This document shows positions 27,655 through 36,984 of a DNA stretch of 64,000 nucleotides, one piece after another. The number at the start of each line of letters is the position of its first letter. The stretch's first letter is position 1. The notes below the pieces were generated by a model. The model saw only the letters and a program-made list of their open reading frames with translations. It made no database searches and was not told the origin of the DNA. The DNA is from Pseudomonas typographi (GTDB lineage Bacteria > Pseudomonadota > Gammaproteobacteria > Pseudomonadales > Pseudomonadaceae), in assembly GCF_014694385.1 (NCBI RefSeq), contig NZ_JAAOCA010000018.1, positions 58,553 to 122,552 of the forward strand. Direction: 5' to 3'. The translations under genes were made by a program, and so were the position numbers.

Positions 27655-27889
27655 CGTTGCCGCTATAAAAAGTGCTTAGCGCGGAAACGGTGAGGCCACC
27701 GGGGCGGTTGCCTTCGACCCTTTATGAAGTGATTCTCGGTTTTTGTATCTTGGCCGATACATTAAGGAAATTCCCGCAACACCTTTGCTTGGTAGCCTGG
27801 CCTGATCAATGCCCTTTCGGCTATGCCGCCATGGGCCTATCCTTTCTACAAATCGCTACCAGGCGCCCACTCGGCTAGATGACCTACGC

Positions 27890-28642
27890 ATGCAAACGAC
27901 TACTGCCGGCGATGCCAATGGCACGCTCGAGGATGAAAAACGCTGGAACACTCGCGCGCTGATCGTCGATGACGATGTGCCGATCCGCGAACTGTTGATT
28001 GACTACCTCGCGCGTTTCGGCATTCGGGGGCATGGTGTGAGCGATGGTGTAGAAATGCGCGAAGCCATGCAACAGGACACCTACGACGTGGTAGTGCTCG
28101 ACCTGATGCTGCCCGGCGAGGACGGTTTGGCACTGTGCCGGCAACTGCGTGCCGAATCCGACATCCCGATACTGATGCTGACCGCCCGCTGCGAGCCTAC
28201 CGACCGCATCATCGGCTTGGAACTGGGCGCCGATGACTACATGGCCAAACCCTTTGAACCTCGCGAATTGGTAGCCCGGATCCAAACCGTCTTGCGCCGG
28301 GTACGCGATGATCGCGGCGACCCGCGCGGCAACATCCGCTTCGATAATTGGCGGCTGAACAGCGTGCTGCGCCAATTGGTATCGCTCGAAGGCCTAGTGG
28401 TGCCCTTGTCCAACGCCGAATTCCGCCTGCTTTGGGTATTCCTGGAACGCCCACGGCGGGTACTGAGCCGCGAGCAACTGCTCGATGCAGCCAGGGGCCG
28501 GTCCATAGAGGCGTTTGATCGCAGCATTGACTTGCTGGTTTCACGGCTGCGGCAAAAGCTTGGCGACGACCCAAAAGCCCCGGCCCTGATCAAAACGGTA
28601 CGCGGTGAAGGCTACTTGTTCGACGCCCGGGACATCGGTTGA
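27890..28642 (+). CDS. OmpR-family response regulator
   Basis: A 250-residue cytoplasmic DNA-binding regulator. The receiver domain has the acidic pair in LIVDDD, the phospho-acceptor Asp71 in VVLDLMLPG and the conserved Lys in MAKPFEPRELVAR. A winged-helix OmpR/PhoB domain follows, ending VRGEGYLFDARDIG. ATG at 27890 is chosen; a longer frame from 27809 lacks homology. It is coupled to the downstream kinase by TGATG overlap. The target genes are not predictable. Confidence 0.87.
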   Translation: MQTTTAGDANGTLEDEKRWNTRALIVDDDVPIRELLIDYLARFGIRGHGVSDGVEMREAMQQDTYDVVVLDLMLPGEDGLALCRQLRAESDIPILMLTARCEPTDRIIGLELGADDYMAKPFEPRELVARIQTVLRRVRDDRGDPRGNIRFDNWRLNSVLRQLVSLEGLVVPLSNAEFRLLWVFLERPRRVLSREQLLDAARGRSIEAFDRSIDLLVSRLRQKLGDDPKAPALIKTVRGEGYLFDARDIG

Positions 28643-29739
28643 TGCGCAGTGCCGATACGCTGTTCGCCCGCCTGTTCGGTGTATCGTTGGTGGCCATCGT
28701 GCTCGCACATGGGCTGGCGTTCTTATGGTTCCAGCAGTATGGGGCGCCGCCGCCACCACCGCCGCCAGGGTATCCAATGGGCGAGCAGCGCCTGGACGAC
28801 CCCGGCCTAGGCGAGGCCTTCGAAGGTACCCCGCCCACCGCCGGGCCAAAGCACTTTCCCGGCCCACCGGAGCGCTCGTTTTTTGGCGGGCCCGTGGTGC
28901 CATTTCTGTTCCAACTGGTTACGCTGGTGGCGGCGGCCTGGTACGGTGCCAAGTTGCTGTCCAGGCCCATCCGCCGGTTCAGCGAGGCGGCCGAGCGGCT
29001 GTCGGAGAACCTCGACAGCGCGCCGATGGAAGAAGACTTGGGCCCGCGCGAAGCGCGCCAGGCCGCGCAAACCTTCAACCGCATGCAGCGGCGCATCCGT
29101 GAGCAAGTACAACAACGTGCGCGCATGCTCGGGGCGGTATCCCACGACCTGCGCACGCCACTATCACGGCTTAAGCTACGGTTGGAGCAGGTGTCGGAGG
29201 AAAAACTGCAGAACCAGATGCGCCAAGACCTGGATGACATGATCGGCATGCTCGATGCCACCCTGACCTACCTGCACGAGCAACGTACCAGCGAAGCGCT
29301 GCAATGGTACGACGTGCAGGCGCTGGTCGAGTCATTATGCGAAAACGCCCAAGAGAACGGTAGCCCGGCCCAGGCGCAAGGCCAGTGCGCGCCGCTATAC
29401 ACCCAACCGATGGCGTTGCGTTCATGCGTGACGAACCTGCTCGACAATGCCCTGCGCTATGCTGGCCCCACCACGGTATCGCTGGAAGACAGCACCGGCG
29501 AATTGGTCATACGGGTGATCGACCATGGCCCAGGCATCAGTGCCGACAAGCTTGAAACCGTATTCGAGCCGTTCTACCGCTTGGAAGGTTCGCGCAATCG
29601 CAATTCCGGCGGCGTAGGCCTGGGCATGACCATTGCCCGTGAAGCCGCGCTGCGGCTGGGCGGTTCGCTGGCCCTGGAGAAAACCCCAGGGGGCGGGCTC
29701 ACCGCCACGGCCCGCATACCGCGCCTGCCCAAGGTATAA
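28642..29739 (+). CDS. Sensor histidine kinase
   Basis: A 365-residue inner-membrane kinase with two membrane helices (about 11-31 and 82-101) flanking a short periplasmic loop with a polyproline stretch (GAPPPPPPPGYP). HAMP follows, then the phospho-acceptor His168 in GAVSHDLRTPLSR. The ATP-binding domain has NLLDNALRYAG, DHGPGIS and the G-boxes GGVGLGMTIA and GGGLTA. The organisation resembles EnvZ/CpxA-type sensors. It forms an operon with the preceding OmpR-family regulator. The signal is unknown. Confidence 0.87.
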   Translation: MRSADTLFARLFGVSLVAIVLAHGLAFLWFQQYGAPPPPPPPGYPMGEQRLDDPGLGEAFEGTPPTAGPKHFPGPPERSFFGGPVVPFLFQLVTLVAAAWYGAKLLSRPIRRFSEAAERLSENLDSAPMEEDLGPREARQAAQTFNRMQRRIREQVQQRARMLGAVSHDLRTPLSRLKLRLEQVSEEKLQNQMRQDLDDMIGMLDATLTYLHEQRTSEALQWYDVQALVESLCENAQENGSPAQAQGQCAPLYTQPMALRSCVTNLLDNALRYAGPTTVSLEDSTGELVIRVIDHGPGISADKLETVFEPFYRLEGSRNRNSGGVGLGMTIAREAALRLGGSLALEKTPGGGLTATARIPRLPKV

Positions 29740-29780
29740 CCGCGGTTACAAAGGCCACATACCACCGATACCACTGTTCG

Positions 29781-29930
29781 CCAAGCTGATGGCCCAGAAG
29801 TTCGCATCAGCATTGACGCCGGATATGTTGCCGGGCATTGCGCCATCGCCAGCCATAGCAGCCGGCAATACGGCCCGGCAGCAAAAGGCACCCTCAAAAG
29901 GGGCAGCCAACTTCTGAGACACCACCCCAG
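29781..29930. repeat. Dispersed intergenic repeat, copy C (about 150 bp)
   Basis: The element ends in GCAAAAGGCACC, CAGCCAACTTCTGAGACACCAC (with one substitution in the GAAACACC block) and starts near CCCAGAAGTTCGCA, which matches copies A and B. The middle GCCATAGCAGCCGGCAA and GGCCCGGCAGCAAAAG match copies B and D. Left boundary is approximate. It lies between the sensor kinase and the EF-hand gene. Confidence 0.6.
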
Positions 29931-29978
29931 CGTCCCAAATGCCTCGGAATTGCGCAGGCACCACACAGGAGCAACCCC

Positions 29979-30668
29979 ATGATCAGTGGCGTCAGTGGTT
30001 CCTCGGGCGATTATTTCACCCGTTCGAGCAGCAGTACCTCGGCCCCTTCCAGCGATGACTCGTTTCAGAAAAAATTACTCACCGCGCTTGATACCGATGG
30101 CGATGGTGAAGTCAGCAGCAGTGAGCTGACCACTGCCCTGGACAGCGCTGAGCAAAGCGGTGACACCGGTAAACAAGGGGTGTTGGTCAGCCTTAGCCAA
30201 AGCTTCAGCGACCTAGACAGCGATTCAGACGACGGCCTGAGCTTGGACGAGTTTTCGGCGATGGCCCCGCCGCCGCCAACGGCCGGCAAAGCCTCGGTGG
30301 ATGACCTGTTCACCACCCTGGACAGCGACGGCAACGGTGAAATCAGCAGCGATGAGCTCAGCAGCGCATTAAGCACCAGCTTGGCCAGCAGCAGCGACCA
30401 AGCCAGTGAATGGCTGAGCTCGTTGGACAGCGACGACGAGGGTAGCGTCAGTGAAAGCGAACTGGCCGCCGCGTTGATGCCACCGCTGCCAACCGACCAG
30501 GCCGACAGCGCTGGCACCCGCGATGAGAGCGTGCAAGCCTCCGATAGCACCCAAAGCAGCAGCCAGCAACAGGCTGCCGAGGCGCTGCAGCGGATGATTG
30601 CCAACCTCAGCAAGCAATACGGCACGGCCAGCAGCGCCAGCGGTAGCACCATCAGTACGGCGGTTTAA
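29979..30668 (+). CDS. EF-hand calcium-binding protein, acidic
   Basis: A 229-residue, very acidic, Ser-rich protein with four EF-hand-like loops: DTDGDGEVSSSE (about 38), DSDSDDGLSLDE (about 78), DSDGNGEISSDE (about 112) and a degenerate DSDDEGSVSESE. Loops one and three fit the full 12-residue calcium consensus. No signal peptide or membrane helix is visible, and the N-terminus (MISGVSGSSGDYFTR) is Ser-rich. A cytoplasmic calcium sensor or a protein exported by another route are both possible. It converges with the AI-2E-type gene. Confidence 0.82.
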   Translation: MISGVSGSSGDYFTRSSSSTSAPSSDDSFQKKLLTALDTDGDGEVSSSELTTALDSAEQSGDTGKQGVLVSLSQSFSDLDSDSDDGLSLDEFSAMAPPPPTAGKASVDDLFTTLDSDGNGEISSDELSSALSTSLASSSDQASEWLSSLDSDDEGSVSESELAAALMPPLPTDQADSAGTRDESVQASDSTQSSSQQQAAEALQRMIANLSKQYGTASSASGSTISTAV

Positions 30669-30695
30669 CCCGGTGCCGCCGCGCCACGCGCGGGG

Positions 30696-31742
30696 TCAGG
30701 GGGCCTTCACACCCTGCCCCCGCGCCCAATCGGTGAGCAGGCTATAGGCGACCGCCAGCAGCGTGGGGCCAATGAATAGCCCAATGAAGCCGAACGCTAA
30801 TAGCCCACCAAACACCCCCAGCAATACGATCACCAACGGCAGGTCACCACCACGGCTGATCAGGTAGGGTTTGAGCACGTTGTCGACGCCACTGACCACG
30901 AACGTACCCCAAATCGCCAGAAAGATACCCATCCCCCAGGAGCCTTTCCAAAACAGCCAAAGGGTGGCTGGAATCCATGCCAGCGGTGGCCCCATCGGCA
31001 CCAGGCTGAGCAGGAACGTAAAGATCCCCAATACCAGCGCCCCCGGCACACCGGCGATCAAAAAGCCGATTAACGCCAAGGCCGCCTGCGCCGCAGCGGT
31101 GCCGATTACCCCATTGACCACACGCTGTACCGTCCCGGCCACCAGTTGCAGGTAATAATCGGCACGCGCACCGATCAGCCGCTGCAGTAGGCTCAATACG
31201 AACGCCTCCACCCGCGGCCCATCACGGTAGAAGAAGAACACGAACACCAAGCTCAGGGTCAGCTCCAGCACGCCGCCGCCGAGCTGGGCACTGCGCGCCA
31301 GCAGCCAATTGGCCAACTGCCCCATATGGGGCTTCAGCGACTGCAACATCGCCGCGCCTTGCTGGTCGAGGGTGTTCCACCACGTCACCAGGCGATCACC
31401 GAACAATGGCACCTGGCCAAGCCATGCCGGCGCAGCGGGCAAGCCGTCGACCTGCACGTCGCGGATAAGCGCCGTGGCATCCCGCACGTGGTCGACGAGG
31501 TTGAAGCCCAGCCATATCAGGGGCAGTAATACCAACAACGCCCAGCCCAATGTCAGTACTGCCGCGGCCAGTGTCGCATGCCCCCGCAGCAGGCGTGTCA
31601 GCCCGCGCATCAGCGGCCAACTGGCGTAGGCCAGGATCGCCCCCCATAGCAGCGCTGAGGCAAAGGGCAACATCACCCATACACAGGCGACCAACAACAG
31701 CAGCAAGAGCACCTGCACCAGCAAGCGATCGGTATTGATCAT
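30696..31742 (-). CDS. AI-2E family transporter (UPF0118)
   Basis: A 348-residue inner-membrane protein with about seven to eight hydrophobic helices. Family segments include SLVFVFFFYRDGPRVEAFVL and GVFGGLLAFGFIGLFIGPTLL. Members export small solutes or act in Na+/H+ exchange, and the autoinducer name should not be taken as proof. ATG at 31742 is preferred over 31751 because AAGGA lies eight bases ahead of it. The downstream end converges with the EF-hand gene; the next gene upstream ends 22 bases away. Confidence 0.83.
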   Translation of the reverse strand: MINTDRLLVQVLLLLLLVACVWVMLPFASALLWGAILAYASWPLMRGLTRLLRGHATLAAAVLTLGWALLVLLPLIWLGFNLVDHVRDATALIRDVQVDGLPAAPAWLGQVPLFGDRLVTWWNTLDQQGAAMLQSLKPHMGQLANWLLARSAQLGGGVLELTLSLVFVFFFYRDGPRVEAFVLSLLQRLIGARADYYLQLVAGTVQRVVNGVIGTAAAQAALALIGFLIAGVPGALVLGIFTFLLSLVPMGPPLAWIPATLWLFWKGSWGMGIFLAIWGTFVVSGVDNVLKPYLISRGGDLPLVIVLLGVFGGLLAFGFIGLFIGPTLLAVAYSLLTDWARGQGVKAP

Positions 31743-31764
31743 CGGGGGCATCCTTGGACGTAGG

Positions 31765-32607
31765 TCAGCGCAGCCATTGGAGTTCCAGCGCGCCCACTCG
31801 TTCTATGCTCTGCAAGCGCGCCGCGCGCACGCCTTCGGCTTGCAGGGCGTCGCACCAGGCCTGGGCCTGTGCGCCGTTCACACTCACGCGCAACGCGCTG
31901 TCCAGGTTCAGCGCGCGGGCGATTACACTGGCCCATTGCGCATCGGGGCCATTGGCCAGTTGGGCGAACTGAAGGGTACCGGTTTCGCGCAACTCGCGCA
32001 GCAGCGTCGCGGGGGTAGGCAATACGGTGCCCAGGGGTTGATCCGCCTCGAACTGTTCCAGGTGTAGCGCCACGCGGCGGTTGCCGCGGATAACGGTGTA
32101 CACAGCCAGTAGAGTTCGGGCGTCCTGGCGCACCAGCAGGAAAGCTTGCTGGTCGTCGGCACCGAGCAGGCGGGCATTGCCGAATACTTCATTGGCCCAT
32201 AGGCTGCTCTCACCGCAATCGCGGCCCTGGCACCAGAACAATACCTGCGCCTGTGGGTCGCGCAGCCCATCACGGGCCTGGCTGAAGGTCGATGCCACCG
32301 AGCGCTCCGGGGGCAGCTCATAGGTCACCGTGCTCACCACACCGCGGGCCTCTATACGGCCCTCCATACGTAACCGGCCGCTGATTTTGCGCAGTGCCCC
32401 CAGCGGATAACGGCGCTCTGCCTCGGCGGGCGGGCGTTGCTCTACTACACGCGCATCGGCCTGCTGCATCAAGGTTTCCAGCGCTGGCTGGGCCTGGCCG
32501 GTAGCGGCCAAGGCAAACAGGCACAGCGCCGCCAGCAGGCGCCCACGCGCAGCACCAAAAATCCATCTGGCACCGGTTTGCATGGCGGTGGCGGCAATCA
32601 ACAGCAT
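31765..32607 (-). CDS. DUF4892-type secreted/periplasmic protein
   Basis: A 280-residue protein with a hydrophobic N-terminal segment (GRLLAALCLFALAATGQAQ) that looks like a signal peptide, then VEQRPPAEAERRYPLGALRK and a region with cysteines WCQGRDCGESSLWANEVFG. It resembles the uncharacterised DUF4892 family, in which the C-terminus often looks like an OmpA-like or peptidoglycan-adjacent module. ATG at 32607 has GAGGAG seven bases upstream, favouring it over 32583. Function unknown. It is upstream of the AI-2E-type gene and may share its transcript. Confidence 0.72.
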   Translation of the reverse strand: MLLIAATAMQTGARWIFGAARGRLLAALCLFALAATGQAQPALETLMQQADARVVEQRPPAEAERRYPLGALRKISGRLRMEGRIEARGVVSTVTYELPPERSVASTFSQARDGLRDPQAQVLFWCQGRDCGESSLWANEVFGNARLLGADDQQAFLLVRQDARTLLAVYTVIRGNRRVALHLEQFEADQPLGTVLPTPATLLRELRETGTLQFAQLANGPDAQWASVIARALNLDSALRVSVNGAQAQAWCDALQAEGVRAARLQSIERVGALELQWLR

Positions 32608-32656
32608 GGCGTTCTCCTCTACAGGCCGCCAAGCCTCTGCAGTTGCCCTGCCCAAG

Positions 32657-33508
32657 TCAAGAAAACGCGAAGAAACGATTGATACAGTCTGCAACAAGCT
32701 GAGCGCCCACGTCGTCATCGATGTGCAAATGGTGACCGCCCGCCAGTGTCACCTGTTGCAGTGGCAACCCGGCCAGCACTGCCCGGTGGTCCCTGAGAAT
32801 GCCGCGCTCGGCCAGCATCAGCAAGGCTGGGCAGGTCAGCGCGCCGGCATGAGCGAGCGCCTGGTCCAAGGTCAGCCGCACTGGCGAGGCTAACATCAAA
32901 CGGCTATCGCTGCGCCAGGTGTAGCCGCCCTCCACGCTGACCAAGCCGCGCTCGGCCAACAATTCGGAAGCGCCACGGCTGACCGCCAGGCGCCCACGCA
33001 TGCGCGCTTCGATGGCGCGTTCGCGGTGGGCGTACAGGGGCTTGCGTTTGTTCGCCAATGCCAGCCGTTCACGCAGCGCTTGGCCAAGCCGCGCGGGGCC
33101 ATGCTCGGGCGCTTCGGTGGGGGGCAGCAAGCCGTCGATCAATGCCAGGCGCTCGACACGTTCCGGGCAGGCAGCGGCCAATTGCACACTGATGATCGCC
33201 CCCAGCGAATGGCCGATCAGGCTAAAGCGCTGCCACCCCAAGTGCTCGGCCACCTGCAGTGTATCCTCGGCATAGGCCCACAACGGGTAGCCGGCGCCCG
33301 CCGCACGATGCCCTGATAAGCCATGCCCGGCCAAGTCGAGATGCAACACACGTAGCCCTTCGAGCCGCGGCGCCAAACGCGCGAAACTGCCGGCGTTGTC
33401 GAGCCAACCATGCAACGAAATCGCCGGCGCGCCGTCGCGGGGCCCGCTGAAGTAACCGGCCAGGTCTATATGGGGCAACGCCAGGCAAACCGGCTGCAGC
33501 ATGGCCAT
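32657..33508 (-). CDS. Alpha/beta hydrolase
   Basis: A 283-residue cytoplasmic alpha/beta hydrolase. It has the oxyanion loop LHGWLDNAGSFARLA and the nucleophile elbow SLIGHSLGAIIS with Ser about 107. The likely catalytic His is in LAGGHHLHIDDDV near the end. Members include esterases, lipases and haloalkane-like hydrolases; the substrate is not predictable. It starts one base after the stop of the upstream hydrolase, so the two are one transcription unit. Confidence 0.82.
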   Translation of the reverse strand: MAMLQPVCLALPHIDLAGYFSGPRDGAPAISLHGWLDNAGSFARLAPRLEGLRVLHLDLAGHGLSGHRAAGAGYPLWAYAEDTLQVAEHLGWQRFSLIGHSLGAIISVQLAAACPERVERLALIDGLLPPTEAPEHGPARLGQALRERLALANKRKPLYAHRERAIEARMRGRLAVSRGASELLAERGLVSVEGGYTWRSDSRLMLASPVRLTLDQALAHAGALTCPALLMLAERGILRDHRAVLAGLPLQQVTLAGGHHLHIDDDVGAQLVADCINRFFAFS

Positions 33509-33509
33509 G

Positions 33510-34325
33510 TTAGCTGGCCGCCAGGCTGGCATGGCCCTGGCACCCTTGCCAGCGCGCGAGCAGCTCACGGATCAACCCCGCCGTGCGCAGGGGCTGCTCG
33601 AGCGGGAACATATGCCCACCTGCCACGCAATGGTATTCGCCCCGTGGCAGGCTGCGCACCAAGCGCCCATGGTAAGGGGCAACCACGTCACTGCGGGCCC
33701 CACGCACCAAGGCCACTGGCAGTTGCAACTGGCGCAGTGGCGCCGGCACCCGGTGCGGCACGCTTCGGTAGATGCTGATCTCGGTAGCGGCCTCGAAGCG
33801 CAGGCACAAGCGCCCGGCCTGCTGCCGTAAGCCGTGACGCAGGTAAGCCTCCAGGCAGTCGGGGTCGAAGTCGCGAAACAGGCCCTTGCTGGCAAAATAC
33901 GCGCGGGCGCTGGCCACATCGACAAAATACTCGCGCCGCCCCAAGGTGCGGCCGGCCGGCGTGATACGATCGATCAGGCCTAGCCGCTTGGCCAGCCGGA
34001 CCGCCCAGCGTTCCCAGAAGGCCAGCAAGGGTGAGTCCAGTAGAATCAACCCCCGGTACAAGCCCGGCTGCAACAGTGCGGCGTGCAAGTGCAGGGCCCC
34101 ACCCAAGGAATGCCCCAGCCCCCAAACCGGGCCCGGTTGCGCCTGCAGGTGATGAATCAGTTCCTGCACCAAGTGCGGCCAATTGTCGGTCACAGGAAAG
34201 CGCGGGTCATGCCCGTGCACCGCCAGGCAGGCGACCTCGTACTGCGGCGCCAATGCCTGGAACAACTTGCCATAGGTGCCTGACGGGAACCCGTTGGCAT
34301 GCGCAAAAAACAACTTTTCGGCCAT
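33510..34325 (-). CDS. Alpha/beta hydrolase
   Basis: A 271-residue cytoplasmic hydrolase with the nucleophile elbow WGLGHSLGGALHLHAAL, the cap region YFASKGLFRDFDPD and a probable catalytic His in CVAGGHMFPLEQPL. HANGFPSGTYGKLFQ near residue 8 is the oxyanion loop. ATG at 34325 is chosen from the start of homology (MAEKLFFAHANGF), and the longer frame from 34457 is rejected. It precedes a second hydrolase by one base, so the two are probably co-expressed. Confidence 0.8.
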   Translation of the reverse strand: MAEKLFFAHANGFPSGTYGKLFQALAPQYEVACLAVHGHDPRFPVTDNWPHLVQELIHHLQAQPGPVWGLGHSLGGALHLHAALLQPGLYRGLILLDSPLLAFWERWAVRLAKRLGLIDRITPAGRTLGRREYFVDVASARAYFASKGLFRDFDPDCLEAYLRHGLRQQAGRLCLRFEAATEISIYRSVPHRVPAPLRQLQLPVALVRGARSDVVAPYHGRLVRSLPRGEYHCVAGGHMFPLEQPLRTAGLIRELLARWQGCQGHASLAAS

Positions 34326-34487
34326 CCGCCGCCCCGCGTGCCTGAGGGATACCGGGTTATTGTCGAGCGCCGCGCGTGCCTGTGCAACGCCCGCTTCGGC
34401 CAGAGCATAGGGCGATCGGGCCGCGCCCTCAAGGGGCCTGTGGGGTGTGCAGAGCAATGCAGCGCGTGGCCAAACTAACCATGCCCC

Positions 34488-34931
34488 TCAATGCCCCGCT
34501 GGCGTTTCGCCCCGTGCGACTACCGCCACCGTCAGGCGCGAGATACAGGTGAGCGTACCATTGTCGTCGGCCAGGCGAATATCCCACACATGTGTGCTTC
34601 GCCCTATATGCACCGGCCGAGCGGTCGCGGTCACTCGCCCGCTGCGCACGGCGCGCAAGTGGTTGGCGTTCACCTCGATGCCCACGCAGTAGAACCGCTC
34701 GGTATCGATGCACAGGTAACTGGCCGATGAACCCACCGTTTCGGCCAACACCACCGACGCCCCACCATGCAACAACCCATAGGGTTGGCGGGTTCGGCCA
34801 TCGACCACCATGCTGGCGGTCAACGACTGTTCGTCGTAACGTTCGAAGCGGATGTCCAGGGCTTGCCCAATAGTGCCGTGCTGCTTGGCATTGAGGGCTT
34901 CTAAGTCTGGGGGGTCACGCCATAGGCTCAT
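34488..34931 (-). CDS. PaaI-type hotdog acyl-CoA thioesterase
   Basis: A 147-residue cytoplasmic hotdog-fold protein. It has the family signature GLLHGGASVVLAETVGSSAS, in which the HGG and Glu position the thioester, and GIEVNANHLRAVRSGRV. It hydrolyses aromatic or aliphatic acyl-CoA thioesters. Its N-terminus MSLWRDPPDLEALNAK resembles Pseudomonas hotdog thioesterases. It lies between the hydrolase pair and sixA on the same strand. Confidence 0.85.
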   Translation of the reverse strand: MSLWRDPPDLEALNAKQHGTIGQALDIRFERYDEQSLTASMVVDGRTRQPYGLLHGGASVVLAETVGSSASYLCIDTERFYCVGIEVNANHLRAVRSGRVTATARPVHIGRSTHVWDIRLADDNGTLTCISRLTVAVVARGETPAGH

Positions 34932-34947
34932 AGGGCCCAGCTCCTTA

Positions 34948-35409
34948 TCATTGTTGTGGGTGGAACAGGTTGCGCAGCGTCATCAGCCCAGCCAAGGCCC
35001 CTTCGCCGTCCAATTCGGCAAGGCTGGCCGTGTTCATCGGGTGCAAGGCCACGGGCTCGCCCCGCTCGAGCAGGCCGAGCAGGCACCCCACCAACGGTTG
35101 GTGGCTGACCAGCAGCCACTCGCCAAGCGCCTGGCCTTCCAGGCCGCATAAGGTAGCGCCCGGGTCGGTATCAGGCGTGAGCCAAGGCACGGTATGCAGC
35201 GGCAGCGCCCCGCCCAGCGCCTGTTGCACCAACAGCGCGGTCTGCTGCGCCCGCGTATAAGGGCTGGCGAGAATACCGGCCAGTGGCACCCCACGTAGCT
35301 GGGCAGCGCTTTCCAGGGCCTGGGCCTTGCCGCGTGCGCTCAGTGGGCGCAGGGCATCGCTTGGCGCATGAGCCTGGGCTTCGCCATGGCGCATTATCCA
35401 TAGTCTCAT
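34948..35409 (-). CDS. sixA: Phosphohistidine phosphatase SixA
   Basis: A 153-residue cytoplasmic phosphatase of the histidine-phosphatase superfamily. It opens MRLWIMRHGEAQAHA, with the catalytic RHG at residues 7-9, and a conserved ASPYTRAQQTA segment. SixA removes phosphate from phosphohistidine proteins such as the PTS or kinase HPt domains. The start overlaps the stop of the DUF4389 gene by four bases. It precedes the thioesterase gene by 16 bases. Confidence 0.88.
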   Translation of the reverse strand: MRLWIMRHGEAQAHAPSDALRPLSARGKAQALESAAQLRGVPLAGILASPYTRAQQTALLVQQALGGALPLHTVPWLTPDTDPGATLCGLEGQALGEWLLVSHQPLVGCLLGLLERGEPVALHPMNTASLAELDGEGALAGLMTLRNLFHPQQ

Positions 35410-35753
35410 GGCTTGGGCGCCTCGCCCGCCGCGGGCTGGGCCGCGGGCGGCGGCCTATGCGGTGGCGCACCCTCCGGTGGGCGTGGCGCTGGCCAGTCGG
35501 CGAACGGCCAAGGCTTTTGCTCGGTATGGAAAGCACCGAAACGGCCGATCTGGGCGAGAAACTGGCTCAAGCTATCGCCCGCGCTCATCATCCGCCCATT
35601 GGGCGCCCCGTAGATGAGCCGGTACACCAACTGCACCGCCACCAATACGCCCAGCAGCATCTGCGCGGCCTGCCAAACCAGCAGGTAGAGCAGCATCCAG
35701 AACACCCTTAGCAGGATCGTTTCGCGTTCACCCGTGGCACGTGGATCAGCCAT
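35406..35753 (-). CDS. DUF4389 small membrane protein
   Basis: A 115-residue protein with one hydrophobic helix-turn region (ILLRVFWMLLYLLVWQAAQM and LLGVLVAVQLVYRLI) and a Pro/Ala-rich tail (APRPPEGAPPHRPPPAAQ). Homologues lie next to gpsA and sixA in Pseudomonas. Function unknown. The stop and the sixA start overlap as ATGA, indicating translational coupling, and it starts 12 bases after the gpsA stop. Confidence 0.8.
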   Translation of the reverse strand: MADPRATGERETILLRVFWMLLYLLVWQAAQMLLGVLVAVQLVYRLIYGAPNGRMMSAGDSLSQFLAQIGRFGAFHTEQKPWPFADWPAPRPPEGAPPHRPPPAAQPAAGEAPKP

Positions 35754-35765
35754 GCCGCCCCCTTG

Positions 35766-36791
35766 TTATTTGAAACCATCGATAGAAATAAAGTCGACAT
35801 CGGTCTTCGGCTCGGCACGCATGAGCAATTCGATCACCTGCGCCAGTGTGCGCCCTTCGAACAGAATGGCATGCAAGCCGGCCACCAGCGGCATATAGAC
35901 CTGCAATTCGTCGGCCTTTGCCTTGAGAACCCTGAGTGTGTTCACCCCTTCGGCGACTTCGCCCAGGCGGGTGACCGCCTCGTCCAACGTCAGCCCCTGG
36001 CCAAGCGCCTGGCCAATTTGGTAGTTGCGGCTCTTGGGCGAGGAGCAGGTCACGATCAAATCGCCGACCCCCGCCAAGCCCAAGAATGTCATGGGGTTGG
36101 CCCCTTCGCTCACGGCGAAGCGGGTCATCTCGGCCAAGGCGCGGGTAATCAGCATGCTCTTGGTGTTTTCACCCATGCCCACGGCCGCAGCGAGCCCGGC
36201 CATGATGGCGTAGACGTTCTTCAGTGCGCCACCGAGTTCGACACCGAAGCGGTCGCTGCTGGCGTAGACCCTGAAGGTAGGCCCGTGCAAGGCCGCCTGC
36301 ACCTGGCGGCAGAGGTCTTCGTCCTCGCTGGCCACCACGGTCGCGGTCAGTGCGTGCTCGGCGATCTCGCGCGCAAGATTAGGCCCCGACAACACGCCCA
36401 GGCGCGCCTGCGGGGCGATTTCGCCGAGGATTTCACTCATCAGTTTGAAGGTGTGAGCCTCGATGCCCTTGGTCAGGCTGACCAACATGCGCCCCGCCAG
36501 CACGCCGGCATGGGGTGCAAGCACCGCGCGCAGCGCACTGGAAGGCAGTGCCACGAAAATCAGCGAGGAACCCTGTAGGGTATGCACAAGGTCGGTCACC
36601 GGCTGCACCGCCGGGTGTAGCCGAATACCCTTGAGGTAGCGCGGGTTCTCACCCTGCTCGCGCATCGCGCGCGCCTGTTCGGGGTCGCGCATCCATTGGC
36701 GCACGGCGTGCCCGTTCTCGCCCAATAGGTTGGCCACGGCGGTGCCGAAGCTGCCGCCACCCAGCACCGCAATTGGTTGCCGCTCAGTCAT
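35766..36791 (-). CDS. gpsA: Glycerol-3-phosphate dehydrogenase [NAD(P)+]
   Basis: The 341-residue cytoplasmic enzyme reduces dihydroxyacetone phosphate to sn-glycerol-3-phosphate for phospholipid synthesis. The N-terminal Rossmann motif is [19 protein letters not shown], followed by [11 protein letters not shown]; the catalytic Lys is in [14 protein letters not shown] and [19 protein letters not shown] follows. ATG at 36791 is chosen over a TTG at 36797. It begins the gpsA-DUF4389-sixA group and is divergent from the hybrid kinase. Confidence 0.95.
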   Translation of the reverse strand: MTERQPIAVLGGGSFGTAVANLLGENGHAVRQWMRDPEQARAMREQGENPRYLKGIRLHPAVQPVTDLVHTLQGSSLIFVALPSSALRAVLAPHAGVLAGRMLVSLTKGIEAHTFKLMSEILGEIAPQARLGVLSGPNLAREIAEHALTATVVASEDEDLCRQVQAALHGPTFRVYASSDRFGVELGGALKNVYAIMAGLAAAVGMGENTKSMLITRALAEMTRFAVSEGANPMTFLGLAGVGDLIVTCSSPKSRNYQIGQALGQGLTLDEAVTRLGEVAEGVNTLRVLKAKADELQVYMPLVAGLHAILFEGRTLAQVIELLMRAEPKTDVDFISIDGFK

Positions 36792-36984
36792 AGTCAATCC
36801 CGTTGAACGCTCTTGCGAGGCTATTCAAGCATTATACGGTGCAGGCTCCGCGCGGCCAGTGCCCCGAGCCATCTGTTCGCCCATGCTGCGGTGTTGCCGG
36901 CCCGCACGCATGGCCGGAGCGGCGCAAGCCGGGTAACATGGCGCGGCGCCCTCCTCTCGACCGCGCCTTCGGAGAATTGTTTCC

